64,000 nucleotides of DNA from Runella sp. CRIBMP (GCF_009905605.1 NZ_JAAAKZ010000001.1:434001-498000); one strand, 5' to 3'; positions 18,246 to 27,573 are shown, counted from the stretch's first letter. The notes: a model not told the origin generated them from the letters alone. Made by a program: numbers and translations.

Positions 18246-19520
18246 CTACGGTGTTAACAAATCCTCCGAGAATTGTTCAAATGACTTGATTTGATATTGT
18301 GCTTGTACCTGTTTATTGAGTAGACGATACGTGGGGTTGTTTAATTCTTTTAAAATTTCTGTCAAATGACGTTCGGACCGAACGGCATTCTGGGGCGCAA
18401 GGTCAATCAAGTGGCGGTCGTTTTGGTATTGGTGAATAAAACTGTACAAACTCAGACCGTCTTTGTTTTTGTAGCCATAATCTAAGATGAACGAAGGCGT
18501 ATCTGTGAAACATGCTTCCAAGCCCATGGTGGTGCCTAAATGAAAAAAGGCCTCGGCGTGGGCAATTTTCTCAAATTTCTCCAGAATATGCCCGTCTTTT
18601 ACCGACAAATCAACCGTCCGAAAACCATCGTCCATGATTACATTGGGTAGATTACGGAGGGTTTGATACACTTCCCAATTGCTCTGTACTGGATAAGGAC
18701 GAACCACTAATGTGAGCTCTGGGCGGGTTTTTGCTAACACCTGTGCCACTGACATGGCCACACTGACTTCTTCTTTGACCAGATCATCAATGCCAATGGC
18801 GCAGCCAAAGTATACATACCGAAAGGAGTAAGTTCGGGGTAGTTGTGCTTGTCGTTGCTGATACTCATGGATGTAAGCAAATTGGCTTGCGCCAACTACT
18901 TTTACGTGGGCTGGTGGAACATGTTGTAGATGAACAATGTCTTCTTTGATGCGCTCATTCCAGCAGATATAATGCGCGCGTTCCGAAAAACAGATGTGCT
19001 TGCAGGCGTGGTCCCAACTGTATACATATACTTTTACGGGATACTTTTCGTGGAGAAGGCGGGCCAATAGGAAATCGTCGGCAATGGCCGTAAAGCACAC
19101 AAATTGGTCGATTTCGCTTAAGTCAGTACCTTTCTGATAGTTTAGACCTTTTAGGTAAGTATCGTATGAAATGAACTTGGGCAGTCGTCGGATCCATTGG
19201 ATGATTTTATAATTCTTTTTTCGAACTGCTGGGTCGGTGGCATGAGAGGCTTTGAACAACTCCATCAGGAAAAAATTATGACGACTTTTGGGAATACGTT
19301 TGAAGAGTACGAACAATTTCATCCAAACGTTATTCCAAAAACTGTTTTTGCGCTCGTTGATAACCCTGAATTCCAGTCCTTTGGGCAGATGCCGCAGAAT
19401 TTCGTCGCGATTTTCGGGGCGGCCAAAAATGATTACTTCGTGTTGTTTATCAACTTCGGCCATTACGCGCCGCACATCGTTGCGGAAATCAAAGAAAGAA
19501 ACGACAAATCCAATTTTCAT
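18246..19520 (-). CDS. GT-B-like surface-polysaccharide protein, function uncertain
   Basis: About 424 residues from the ATG at 19520 (MKIGFVVSFF); an in-frame ATG at 19550 would add ten residues. The start MKIGFVVS, the central VYVYSWDHA and CWNERIKEDI segments, and the C-terminal LTLVVRPYP ... EAFFHLGTTMGLEA ... SFILDYG pattern resemble GT-B folds such as capsule or CDP-glycerol transferases. In those, a donor-site Glu lies near the GTTMGLE loop. No close family is recognised and the substrate is unknown. No polysaccharide cluster surrounds it. Confidence 0.55.
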   Translation of the reverse strand: MKIGFVVSFFDFRNDVRRVMAEVDKQHEVIIFGRPENRDEILRHLPKGLEFRVINERKNSFWNNVWMKLFVLFKRIPKSRHNFFLMELFKASHATDPAVRKKNYKIIQWIRRLPKFISYDTYLKGLNYQKGTDLSEIDQFVCFTAIADDFLLARLLHEKYPVKVYVYSWDHACKHICFSERAHYICWNERIKEDIVHLQHVPPAHVKVVGASQFAYIHEYQQRQAQLPRTYSFRYVYFGCAIGIDDLVKEEVSVAMSVAQVLAKTRPELTLVVRPYPVQSNWEVYQTLRNLPNVIMDDGFRTVDLSVKDGHILEKFEKIAHAEAFFHLGTTMGLEACFTDTPSFILDYGYKNKDGLSLYSFIHQYQNDRHLIDLAPQNAVRSERHLTEILKELNNPTYRLLNKQVQAQYQIKSFEQFSEDLLTP

Positions 19521-19530
19521 ATTTAGTGGT

Positions 19531-19547
19531 ACAGACTGCCCGTCTGT
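19531..19547. repeat. Short inverted repeat ACAGAC/GTCTGT
   Basis: ACAGAC and GTCTGT are separated by five bases, just upstream of the GT-B-like gene start. It could be an operator or a fragment of a dispersed palindromic repeat. Confidence 0.35.
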
Positions 19548-19718
19548 CATAAGTAAGCAGCAACAAAATTGCTAAAATCATCCCATCTACCCAAACATGG
19601 CATACAGTGAATGAGTAATCACATAATTTGCCAAAAAACCTTGGACAATCCATCACTTTTTGTTTAAATGCCGGTCTTTTTATTTTTACACAATACAACC
19701 TCAACTACTTACAGCTCC

Positions 19719-21167
19719 ATGAAATTTACTTTGATTCTATGGGTATCCACCCTGCTCTCGCTTACTGCTTACAGCCAGACCGTTTATCCCGAACGTGACG
19801 TAGACAAAGCGGCTCAACCCCAAGGCGGGTTTGCGTATTTGCAGCAATTCGTCAAGGATAATTTGCAGATACCTTTTCAGGCACGACTTAAATCAGTACA
19901 GGGGCGGGTATTTATTAGTGGTATTGTAGAAACCGACGGCAGTGTTTCTGGCCTGAAAATCATCAAAGGCATTCATCCACTTTGTGATGCCGAAGCGTTG
20001 AGGGTTGTGGGGCTATATCGGGCGTGGGAGCCTGCCCTTAAAGACACGAAGCCCGTTCGTCAGGATTTCAATTTTTTCGTTGTTTTTCCTGATATGCCCG
20101 TTACCAATTATGACAGCACCAGCCAACGACTGGTGGATTATTTTAACGAAAAATTCCAGTTTACGCAAGACCCCACCGAGTACCATTTTCGGAGATACAT
20201 TCCCGTTGATAAAAACGGTCTTGTAAGGGATGATGTGATTTTTGAAGAGTTGAAGAAAAAAGAATGGAAGCCTTTTTTGTCAGTGCCGTTTAAACGGGAT
20301 TCATTGATGTACAAGATTACGCATGAAACAATGACCGATTCGGTTCGAGCTTATCGGTTGACGGTCAGTGATAAAGATTTGAATTCATACGTGCCCGAAA
20401 CGATTGTTCAGAAAAATGGACAACTATTGTCCACCATAGAAAAACAGGGAAATAAGGTCGTTTCTTACGCTGAATATTATGCAAGCGGCGCCTTGAGAGA
20501 ACGGCAGATGGTAGACGGGAAAAGTGAAAAGATAGTGACATGGTATGATAACGGTCAACTGAAAGAAGTTCGAACACAGGAAGCGCCCGACCCGACCAAA
20601 ACAGCGGAAATTTCGGTCGTTGATTTGTGGTCACGTGAAGGGAAAGTTTATGTCAAAGGAGGGAACGGTTGGGGTATTTATAAGTCCAAAGTTCGAAAAG
20701 AGCAGTTGATTATAGAACAGGGCGCTTTTGAAAATGGGAAGAAAGTAGGAAAATGGATTGCCAAACGCCCAGACAGCACGCTTTATTATGATGAAATTTA
20801 CGATAAAGGAAAATTGGTACAGGGACGTTTGATGTTGGATGGTACTGAGCATACCTATACCGAAGTACAGCAAAATCCGCAGTTTCAGGGTGGGGTGTCA
20901 GCCTTGGGTATGTTTTTGGGAAAAAATCTCAAGTACCCCAAAGAGGCGTCTCGAAAAAATATTTCAGGAAAAGTCTTTGTTTCTTTTGTTGTATGTGAAG
21001 ATGGCTCCCTGTGCGACTACGAAGTACTCAAAGGAATCGGTGGTGGTTGCGACGAAGAAGCCCTACGCGTGGTCAAAGAGATGAGTGGAAAATGGCTTCC
21101 TGGTGTGGAACGCGGTCAAAAAGTTCGGGTTAAATATAATTTGCCCGTGATTTTTTTGCTTGAATGA
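19719..21167 (+). CDS. TonB-like protein with two TonB C-terminal domains
   Basis: About 482 residues from the ATG at 19719, which gives a clean signal peptide (MKFTLILWVSTLLSLTAYSQ). The earlier in-frame start at 19668 adds an untypical leader. A first TonB-CTD-like domain (GRVFISGIVETDGSVSGLKI, then CDAEALRVV) covers about residues 30-125. The middle has YwqK/MORN-like segments (GALRERQMVDGKSEK, WYDNGQLKEV). A second TonB-CTD (ISGKVFVSFVVCEDGSLCDY ... GCDEEALRVV) ends the protein. A typical TonB has one such domain and a membrane anchor, while this one looks exported and soluble. It may deliver force or act as a scaffold at the envelope. Confidence 0.8.
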   Translation: MKFTLILWVSTLLSLTAYSQTVYPERDVDKAAQPQGGFAYLQQFVKDNLQIPFQARLKSVQGRVFISGIVETDGSVSGLKIIKGIHPLCDAEALRVVGLYRAWEPALKDTKPVRQDFNFFVVFPDMPVTNYDSTSQRLVDYFNEKFQFTQDPTEYHFRRYIPVDKNGLVRDDVIFEELKKKEWKPFLSVPFKRDSLMYKITHETMTDSVRAYRLTVSDKDLNSYVPETIVQKNGQLLSTIEKQGNKVVSYAEYYASGALRERQMVDGKSEKIVTWYDNGQLKEVRTQEAPDPTKTAEISVVDLWSREGKVYVKGGNGWGIYKSKVRKEQLIIEQGAFENGKKVGKWIAKRPDSTLYYDEIYDKGKLVQGRLMLDGTEHTYTEVQQNPQFQGGVSALGMFLGKNLKYPKEASRKNISGKVFVSFVVCEDGSLCDYEVLKGIGGGCDEEALRVVKEMSGKWLPGVERGQKVRVKYNLPVIFLLE

Positions 21168-21182
21168 CAGGGAAGGAACTCT

Positions 21183-21596
21183 TTACAATTTCACAAAACG
21201 GTTGCGACCGCTTCCCTCGCAGTAACTGACAATCAGCTTATCACCCTGTAAATCCATATTCCACGTATCACAAGCTAAACAACTCACCAATGCACATTGG
21301 GGATTGTTGGGAAGGCTTTCCTTGGGCACAATGGTAAATGTTTTTCCGTTTACACTGAGGTATTTTGGGGCGCAGCAGGCAGGTAAACTATTTTGATCAA
21401 GGATGACGCCATCGTAGCGTATTTCAAATTGATACTGGCTGCTTTGGGTCACATCCTCCCATTCGTTTTTGCCTGTTGGTTGAACCGCGCTTAATCGCCA
21501 CTTACCTACCAGAGGCTGTAATTCTTCTGGCGAAAGGGCCTTTTCACGGCACCCCACCATACCCACTAAAAACACCAACAGCAGGAGATTTTTCAT
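21183..21596 (-). CDS. Small lipoprotein, lipocalin-like
   Basis: This 137-residue protein has a lipoprotein signal (MKNLLLLVFLVGMVGC), with Cys16 as the likely lipidated residue. The rest (LVGKWRLSAVQPTG ... YDGVILDQN ... GDKLIVSYC) has the W-containing first strand and alternating pattern of small Bacteroidota lipocalin-like proteins. Several cysteines (CCAP, CLACD) suggest disulfides. Function is unknown. It is convergent with the TonB-like gene. Confidence 0.7.
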   Translation of the reverse strand: MKNLLLLVFLVGMVGCREKALSPEELQPLVGKWRLSAVQPTGKNEWEDVTQSSQYQFEIRYDGVILDQNSLPACCAPKYLSVNGKTFTIVPKESLPNNPQCALVSCLACDTWNMDLQGDKLIVSYCEGSGRNRFVKL

Positions 21597-21648
21597 TGCG
21601 TAATTCTTTTTTCTATTGGACGAAAATCAAGCCTAAATGGTTGGAAAC

Positions 21649-21683
21649 AAAAAAGCGTCAGACGGTTTTGAACCGCCCGACGC
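21649..21683 (-). terminator. Terminator after the enolase-superfamily gene
   Basis: GCGTC...CGGTT/AACCG...GACGC hairpin. On the minus strand it is followed by a run of six T. It lies 37 bp beyond the stop of the enolase-superfamily gene. Confidence 0.85.
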
Positions 21684-21720
21684 CTACATCACATGTACTT
21701 ATTGATAGGTTAAAAATGAA

Positions 21721-23154
21721 CTAGCTCCAATCCCGGTCCCACGAATCTTTGGTGTTCCATTCGTCGGTCGGGGCAAACCATTTCTGGTCTTTCATCAAGA
21801 AGCGTTTTGCTCCTTCTTCGTTTAGCTCCACGCCCAAGCCTGGTTTGTTGGGTACGGGGGCAAATCCATTGACCACGAGTGGCTTACTGCCCGTTACAAT
21901 GTCTTCCCAGCCGGGTACATCTACGCCGTGGTGCTCAAGCGCTACGAAGTTTTCGGTAGCAGCGGCACAATGAACATTGGCCATGAACGAAATCGGACTA
22001 CCTGCAAAGTGCATTGCCATCGGAATGCCGTGCTCTTCGGCATAATCGCCAATTTTCTTGGTCTCCAAAATACCCCCAGAAGAGGCCAAATCGGGGTGAA
22101 TCATGTCAACGGCTTTGGCGTTGATGAGTTTAATAAATTCTTCTTTTAAGTAAATGTCTTCTCCCGTCAGTGTGGGCGTGTCGATAGCGTCCGAAATTTG
22201 CTTCCATTGGTCGGTATAAAACCAAGGCACAAGGTCTTCGAGCCACGCCAATTGGTATTTTTCAACGGCTTTGCCAAGACGAATAGCCGTGTTAACGTCA
22301 AAGTGTCCAAAGTGATCGGCTGAAACGGGGATTTCGTACCCCACTCCTTCACGAATTTTGCTTACATACTCGGCAATATAATCCAACCCCTTATCGGTAA
22401 TTTGAATACGCGTAAAAGGGTGTTTGGTGGCGCCATAGTTACCCACGGTTTTGGTCTTATTGTCGCGTTGGTTGAGTTTCCAAACATTTGCTCCCGTGAG
22501 CATTCCAGGTTTATCTGCCAACAGACCAATACCAAAATCCATTTTAAGGAAGGTATAGCCTTTATCCAAACGGGTTTCTTTTAGTTTTTTTGCAAAGTTG
22601 GTAGGGTCTGTAATTTCGGGCGTATCGGCATACATCCGGATTTCATCGCGGTATTTTCCACCCAACATTTGATAAACAGGTACATTGTAGGCTTTGCCGG
22701 CCAAATCCCAGAGCGCCATTTCTACGCCGCAAACGCCACCAGCGGCCCGACCGTGTCCGCCAAATTGCTTGATTTCTTTAAAAATTTTCTCAACGTTGCA
22801 GGGGTTTTGGCCCAGCAAGCGACTTTTGAGCATGAGCGCATAGTTGGGACTTGCCCCATCACGTACTTCCCCCCAACCTATTAACCCCTGATTGGTATCA
22901 ATTCTGATGATGGGGCTTTTGAACGGAACTCCCTGCAAATGCGCGATGCGTACATCCGTAATTTTAAGATCGGCAGGTTTAGAATCACGCTTTACTTTTT
23001 GCGTAATGTATTCCATTTCTTGCTCATGTTTACCATCCAGCATTAACCCTAACGACAACCCGCCCAACATACCTTTTTTTAGAAAATCGCGGCGCTTGTT
23101 TTCGGATTGGGCGTGGGTATCAGGGAGCTTGAATCGGTCTAATAGTTTTTTCAT
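21721..23154 (-). CDS. Mandelate racemase/muconate-lactonizing (enolase superfamily) enzyme with export-type N-terminus
   Basis: This 477-residue protein has an N-terminal RRDFLKKGMLGGLSLGLML stretch that looks like a twin-arginine signal, although the hydrophobic core is short. The barrel shows KMDFG (catalytic Lys region), the metal-ligand series SADHFG (Asp), WLEDLVPW (Glu) and TGEDIYL (Glu), and the final MAMHFAGSPI His region. These are the marks of acid-sugar dehydratases such as galactonate or gluconate dehydratase. The substrate cannot be assigned. It is divergent from an RraA-family gene and near a transporter-like gene, suggesting a sugar-acid route. Confidence 0.82.
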   Translation of the reverse strand: MKKLLDRFKLPDTHAQSENKRRDFLKKGMLGGLSLGLMLDGKHEQEMEYITQKVKRDSKPADLKITDVRIAHLQGVPFKSPIIRIDTNQGLIGWGEVRDGASPNYALMLKSRLLGQNPCNVEKIFKEIKQFGGHGRAAGGVCGVEMALWDLAGKAYNVPVYQMLGGKYRDEIRMYADTPEITDPTNFAKKLKETRLDKGYTFLKMDFGIGLLADKPGMLTGANVWKLNQRDNKTKTVGNYGATKHPFTRIQITDKGLDYIAEYVSKIREGVGYEIPVSADHFGHFDVNTAIRLGKAVEKYQLAWLEDLVPWFYTDQWKQISDAIDTPTLTGEDIYLKEEFIKLINAKAVDMIHPDLASSGGILETKKIGDYAEEHGIPMAMHFAGSPISFMANVHCAAATENFVALEHHGVDVPGWEDIVTGSKPLVVNGFAPVPNKPGLGVELNEEGAKRFLMKDQKWFAPTDEWNTKDSWDRDWS

Positions 23155-23343
23155 TGGGGTTTAGAATTAAAAATGTGAAAAGAAATAATGAAACCGGGGA
23201 TAACGAATTTAGGCTCCGAACTACTGCTTCTCTGATGGTCAACAGTACGGAAACACAAGATTAGGTCAATTTTTTCTGAAAATATTTCAAAATTCACCGT
23301 TGGAAAAAGATAGAAGTGTAAATGAGGTAATTGTTTGATTTTT

Positions 23344-23405
23344 GTAAGCCCCTTATCCCCCAGAGGGGGAGTAAACCAAACTTAACATCCTCCTCGGGGG
23401 AGGTG
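23344..23405. repeat. Paired C/G-rich hairpins in a divergent intergenic region
   Basis: TCCCCC-AGA-GGGGGA (23356-23370) and CCTCC...GGAGG (23389-23403) lie between two genes that point away from each other, so they are not terminators. They look like a dispersed palindromic (REP-like) element. Confidence 0.45.
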
Positions 23406-23418
23406 GACTATTTTGATT

Positions 23419-24333
23419 ATGAAAAAGCTAATTATACTTTTCTCACTACTCGCTACTCACTACGCACTACTGGCCCAAATCCAAGCTCCCAAAGAGCTTA
23501 TCCAATTTTACACCCAAGAATGGAAAGGTGAGCGCTTTCCCGATGGTCGTCCGAAAGTGCCCGATGAGATTGTGAAACGCCTAGCCAATGTATCTATCGA
23601 AGAAGCTTGGGGGATTATGCGCGGCGATGGGTATAACAACCAATTTGAAGGAGGCTTTCAGATTATTCACCCCGAAAAACCACTCGTCGGGCGCGTGCTT
23701 ACGGCCCAATACATGCCTTCCCGCCCCGACATGGAAAAGCCAATTAAAGAAAAAGGTAAAGCTGAGGGGCGAAAAGGCGCCTCTAATTCTTGGCCGATTG
23801 ATGCCCTACAGATCAATGACGTGTACGTAGCCGATGGTTTCGGAAAAATCGTGGATGGAACGCTCATCGGTGATAACCTCGGCAATTCTATTTACGCCAA
23901 ATCTAAAACGGGCGTGGTGTTTGACGGCAGCGTGCGCGATTTGGAGGGCTTGAGCGCCATTGATGGCTTTGTGGGTTTTACGCGTGGCTACGATCCATCG
24001 GCCATCAAAGACATGACCATGACCTGTATCAACTGCCCCATCCGTATCGGTCGAGCGTCGGTATTGCCGGGAGATTTAGTCTTGGGAAAACCCGAAGGCG
24101 TGATTTTTATTCCAGCGCATTTGGCCGAAAAAGTGGTGAATAGAGCAGAGTTTATTGCCCTTCAAGATGAATTTGGCCACAAAATGCTCCGCGAAAATAA
24201 ATTTACGCCGGGCGAAATAGACATGAAATGGTCAGAGCCTATCAAAGCCGCTTTCCGTGAGCACCTCAAAACCCGTTCAGGAAAAGTGTACCTAACGGCG
24301 GAGCAGATTGAAGCGTTTTTGGCGAAGGAATAA
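23419..24333 (+). CDS. RraA-family protein with Sec signal peptide
   Basis: About 304 residues from the ATG at 23419; the open frame runs to a TTG at 23413. The first 20 residues (MKKLIILFSLLATHYALLAQ) form a signal peptide. The RraA/HMG-aldolase core is clear: DGTLIGDNLGNSIYAKSKTG, then VVFDGSVRDLEG with the Arg-Asp pair that binds metal and substrate. Relatives are 4-hydroxy-4-methyl-2-oxoglutarate aldolases, oxaloacetate decarboxylases or the RNase E inhibitor RraA, all normally cytoplasmic. The export signal and neighbouring enolase-superfamily gene suggest an aldolase acting outside the cytoplasm. That role is inferred. Confidence 0.82.
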   Translation: MKKLIILFSLLATHYALLAQIQAPKELIQFYTQEWKGERFPDGRPKVPDEIVKRLANVSIEEAWGIMRGDGYNNQFEGGFQIIHPEKPLVGRVLTAQYMPSRPDMEKPIKEKGKAEGRKGASNSWPIDALQINDVYVADGFGKIVDGTLIGDNLGNSIYAKSKTGVVFDGSVRDLEGLSAIDGFVGFTRGYDPSAIKDMTMTCINCPIRIGRASVLPGDLVLGKPEGVIFIPAHLAEKVVNRAEFIALQDEFGHKMLRENKFTPGEIDMKWSEPIKAAFREHLKTRSGKVYLTAEQIEAFLAKE

Positions 24334-24359
24334 TCAAAGACGAAATAAAAGAGGAACGC

Positions 24360-24406
24360 CTTGCGCCCTAATACTGCAACGTTGCTGTATTAGGGCGCAA
24401 GTTTTT
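24360..24406 (+). terminator. Strong terminator after the RraA-family gene
   Basis: CTTGCGCCCTAATAC pairs perfectly with GTATTAGGGCGCAAG, with inner GCAA/TTGC pairing, then TTTTT. The T-run overlaps the stop codon of the convergent DUF5690 gene. Confidence 0.9.
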
Positions 24407-25664
24407 AGCTGACAACTTCAGGTTGCATGGTTTTGTACTTTCGCTTAAAATACCCAAACGAAACCACTACAAGCACCACATACACCACCGCCAAAATGTA
24501 GGCTCCGTAAATAAAGAAGTCCAGAAAACTGATGTTGGGTTGGCCGAAGTTTTTGTAAAGTAACACCCCCACCGTTCCCAAATACCCCCACCAATCGGCT
24601 AGGGTCACCACAAAACTCACCGTACTTACGTACTTGAACGAAGCCACAAAACGCTCAAAATAAAGGCCGTTGCAAGGCACATACGCTAAATACAGCCCCA
24701 CGCCAGTCAGCGTAAACCACACGCCAGGCGACAGCATTCCCTGCTGAAACATCCACGTACTGACGCCGACCGTAATACCACCTGCAATCAACAGCAGATT
24801 GATGAGATAAAACGCCTTCCAATTGTCCTTTACCCACCGCAGAGTAGCCATCAGGAGTAAAATAAAGACCGACACAAAGGTTTCGGTTTGGGTAAAAATT
24901 AGGGGATTATCTACGCCCGCTAGTTTTAATATTTCAGGAGCAAAATTGTCTCTAAAATCACGGAAGGCCGTTAGGAAAACGTAGGATACAATCAGGGTAA
25001 TCAGCCCTACGGAAAAGGTTTGGATAAAGCGGCTGCGGTCGGCGGCATTCATGGGAGCGCGTTCGGTGCGCTCGGCGCGGTCTTCGGCCGTAGGGGCTGG
25101 TAATTTTGCCAATGCCCAAACCGCCAACACCAACGGAACCGCAAACAGCAAGCCCGTCGTAAACGGCATCCAAAATTCTGATACGCCCGAATTTAAGAGC
25201 GTTTTGCCGATGGTTTTGACAAATCCTGAAGCAAAAATAAACGACGCAGTAAGTCCAGCCACTAGCGCATCTGTTTGACGACGGCCCTCCAAAAAGCCTA
25301 ACACTGTGCCGTACACCATGCCCAACGGTAAGCCATTTAAAAATAGAAAAGGAATATTATAAGGGGCTGGAACGACGGCAAAACCTAACAAAGCTAATTC
25401 TGCAAACCCCACAAAAGATAGCAAATAAATGGCGCGTTGGGCAGGTTTCATTTCTGAAACTACCTTAATACCAATAAGTTTGGAAAAAGCATAACCAAGT
25501 ACTTGCAGCGTAATCAACCAGATTTTATAATTGATACCCCAAAAAACCAACCCGTCAAACGTGGCGGCCGTAATTCCCCTTCGAAAAGCGTACATACAGG
25601 CATAGGCACAAAAAGCGGCAGTAGACCCCCATACCATGAGGCGAAATTCAGAAGGTTTTTTCAT
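24405..25664 (-). CDS. DUF5690 MFS-like transporter
   Basis: This 419-residue polytopic protein has about 12 membrane segments and a cytoplasmic loop rich in charge (EDRAERTERAPMNAADRSRF) midway. The start (MKKPSEFRLMVWGSTAAFCAYACMY) and the FRRG motif match the DUF5690 family, which resembles the major facilitator fold. The substrate is not known. In this region it could import or export a compound handled by the enolase-superfamily and RraA proteins, but it is convergent with the RraA gene and has its own transcription. Confidence 0.82.
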   Translation of the reverse strand: MKKPSEFRLMVWGSTAAFCAYACMYAFRRGITAATFDGLVFWGINYKIWLITLQVLGYAFSKLIGIKVVSEMKPAQRAIYLLSFVGFAELALLGFAVVPAPYNIPFLFLNGLPLGMVYGTVLGFLEGRRQTDALVAGLTASFIFASGFVKTIGKTLLNSGVSEFWMPFTTGLLFAVPLVLAVWALAKLPAPTAEDRAERTERAPMNAADRSRFIQTFSVGLITLIVSYVFLTAFRDFRDNFAPEILKLAGVDNPLIFTQTETFVSVFILLLMATLRWVKDNWKAFYLINLLLIAGGITVGVSTWMFQQGMLSPGVWFTLTGVGLYLAYVPCNGLYFERFVASFKYVSTVSFVVTLADWWGYLGTVGVLLYKNFGQPNISFLDFFIYGAYILAVVYVVLVVVSFGYFKRKYKTMQPEVVS

Positions 25665-25683
25665 AAAAGGGTTTAGTAAAACT

Positions 25684-25712
25684 AAAAAAAGGGTGTTTGT
25701 TGATAAACACCC
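25684..25712 (-). terminator. Terminator after nadB
   Basis: GGGTGTTT pairs with AAACACCC around a six-base loop. On the minus strand it is followed by a seven-T run. Confidence 0.88.
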
Positions 25713-25748
25713 AAAAATATTAAATTCTACGTTTCGAGAATGTTATTT

Positions 25749-27332
25749 TTATTTCTTCACGTGGTCTAAATTAAAGTGAAGTCCCACGTTCTCGCGGCGA
25801 GCCATGGCCATTTTCAAGACCAAATATGATACGTTAATCATGTTGCGGAGTTCCATAATCGGTACCGAAACCTTTGATTGCCAGTACAATTCTTCGTGTT
25901 CTTGAAAGATAAGTTCTACACGGTCGTGGGCGCGTTTTAAACGACGGTTGGTGCGCACAATTCCGACATAATTTGACATGATTGCTTCCAATTCTTTGGT
26001 CATTTCGGTAACCAAAATGGCTTCTTCGGGATGCGTAGTTCCTTCGTCGTTCCACTCAGGGATGTTGTCAGGGATGTAGGCGTCGGCTAAATTTTCGATT
26101 GTTTTCTCGAAAGCCCGATGTGCAAAAACCACGGCTTCGAGGAGCGAGTTAGAAGCCAAGCGGTTGGCTCCATGTAGGCCTGTGCAGGCGCACTCTCCAG
26201 TTGCGTACAAGTAAAAAATATTCGTCTGTCCAAATTCATTCACCTTGATGCCACCGCACATATAGTGCTGCGCGGGCACTACTGGAATGTAATCTTTGCG
26301 TATATCAATGCCTAGATTGTCTTTACAGTAGGCGGTAATATTGGGAAAATGTTCAATAAATTTTTCGTAATCGCAGTGCGTAACGTCGATATAAACGTGC
26401 TCATCGCCGTATTTTTTCATTTCGGAGTCAATGGAGCGCGCTACAATATCTCGGGGTGCAAGCGAAAGGCGCGGGTCATAATGCTCCATGAATGTTTCGC
26501 CTTTTTTGTTGCGTAAAATCCCCCCAAAACCTCTCACAGCTTCTGAAATCAGAAAATTGGGCTTTTTGCCAGGTTGATAGAGGGCTGTGGGGTGAAACTG
26601 AATAAATTCCATGTTGTCACAGACGCCTTTGGCGCGGTAGGCCATGGCAATGCCGTCGCCCGTAGCGATGCGCGGATTGGTCGTATTTTGATAAATATTG
26701 CCGATTCCCCCCGTGGCAAGCATCGTTGTTTTGGCCAAAAATTTCTCTACTTTTCCCGTTTTTGTGTTCAAAACGTATGCTCCAAAACATTTAATATCGT
26801 CGCGGTGACGGTAGACGGTTTCTCCTAGATGGTGTTGGGTAATTAAATCTACGGCAAAATAATGCGTAAAAATCTGAATCGACGAATGGCTTTTGACTTC
26901 GCTCAGAAGCGCCCGTTCTATTTCGGCCCCCGTGGCATCTTTGAAGTGCAGGATACGGTGGTCGGAGTGCCCGCCTTCTTTGGCCAAATCATACTCGCCG
27001 TCGGCTTCTTTGTCAAAGCGAGTACCGTATGAAATGAGCTCCATAATGCGCTCTGGAGCTTCTTTTACCACAATCTCTACAATATTTCTTTTGCTGATTC
27101 CGCCACCCGCTACCATCGTATCTTCGATGTGTTTTTCGAACGAATCTTCCTCGGCCCACACGGCGGCAATTCCCCCCTGAGCGTATTTGGTGTTGGTTTC
27201 GTCGGCTTGTACTTTGGTGATAACCGCAATAGAAATCTTCTCTTTTTGCGCATCAAAATGCCGCGCCAATTTGGCGGCGTAGCTCAAGCCCGCGATGCCA
27301 GAGCCAATCACTAAAAAATCAAATTGAGGCAT
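25749..27332 (-). CDS. nadB: L-aspartate oxidase
   Basis: About 527 residues from the ATG at 27332; a TTG at 27341 would add three residues. The FAD-binding GSGIAGLSYA is at the N-terminus. GGHSDHRILHFKDATG, ATGGIGNIYQNTTNP, QFHPTAL and the GANRLASNSLLEAVVF segment are typical of NadB rather than succinate dehydrogenase. It oxidises L-aspartate to iminoaspartate, the first step of de novo NAD synthesis, in the cytoplasm. NadA and NadC are not in this window. It is divergent from rplM. Confidence 0.93.
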   Translation of the reverse strand: MPQFDFLVIGSGIAGLSYAAKLARHFDAQKEKISIAVITKVQADETNTKYAQGGIAAVWAEEDSFEKHIEDTMVAGGGISKRNIVEIVVKEAPERIMELISYGTRFDKEADGEYDLAKEGGHSDHRILHFKDATGAEIERALLSEVKSHSSIQIFTHYFAVDLITQHHLGETVYRHRDDIKCFGAYVLNTKTGKVEKFLAKTTMLATGGIGNIYQNTTNPRIATGDGIAMAYRAKGVCDNMEFIQFHPTALYQPGKKPNFLISEAVRGFGGILRNKKGETFMEHYDPRLSLAPRDIVARSIDSEMKKYGDEHVYIDVTHCDYEKFIEHFPNITAYCKDNLGIDIRKDYIPVVPAQHYMCGGIKVNEFGQTNIFYLYATGECACTGLHGANRLASNSLLEAVVFAHRAFEKTIENLADAYIPDNIPEWNDEGTTHPEEAILVTEMTKELEAIMSNYVGIVRTNRRLKRAHDRVELIFQEHEELYWQSKVSVPIMELRNMINVSYLVLKMAMARRENVGLHFNLDHVKK

Positions 27333-27388
27333 ATACAACAATAATTTTCAATGTACGAATTGCGATTTATGATTTTAAGGCCCGAAAA

Positions 27389-27406
27389 TCCCCTTGAAAA
27401 GGGGGG
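27389..27406. repeat. C/G-rich hairpin between nadB and rplM
   Basis: CCCCTT pairs with AAGGGG in a spacer between divergent genes, so it is not a terminator. It resembles the element at 23344-23405. Confidence 0.35.
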
Positions 27407-27465
27407 AGCCTCTGCCACTGCAAGAATAAAGAATAAATCACTAATAATTTAATTTTCAGAATCAT

Positions 27466-27497
27466 TTTGTGATTCAAAAATCAAACCGCTATATTTG
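27466..27497 (+). promoter_or_regulatory. Promoter of the rplM-rpsI operon
   Basis: TTTG (27466-27469), a 20-nt spacer and TATATTTG (27490-27497) match the Bacteroidota -33/-7 consensus in full. It lies 76 bp before the rplM start. Confidence 0.78.
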
Positions 27498-27573
27498 CAG
27501 TCCGATTTTCGCCTCAAAATGCCCGTTTATATAGTTAATTAATTGATTTTCAACGAAAAAAGTAATAACTAAA

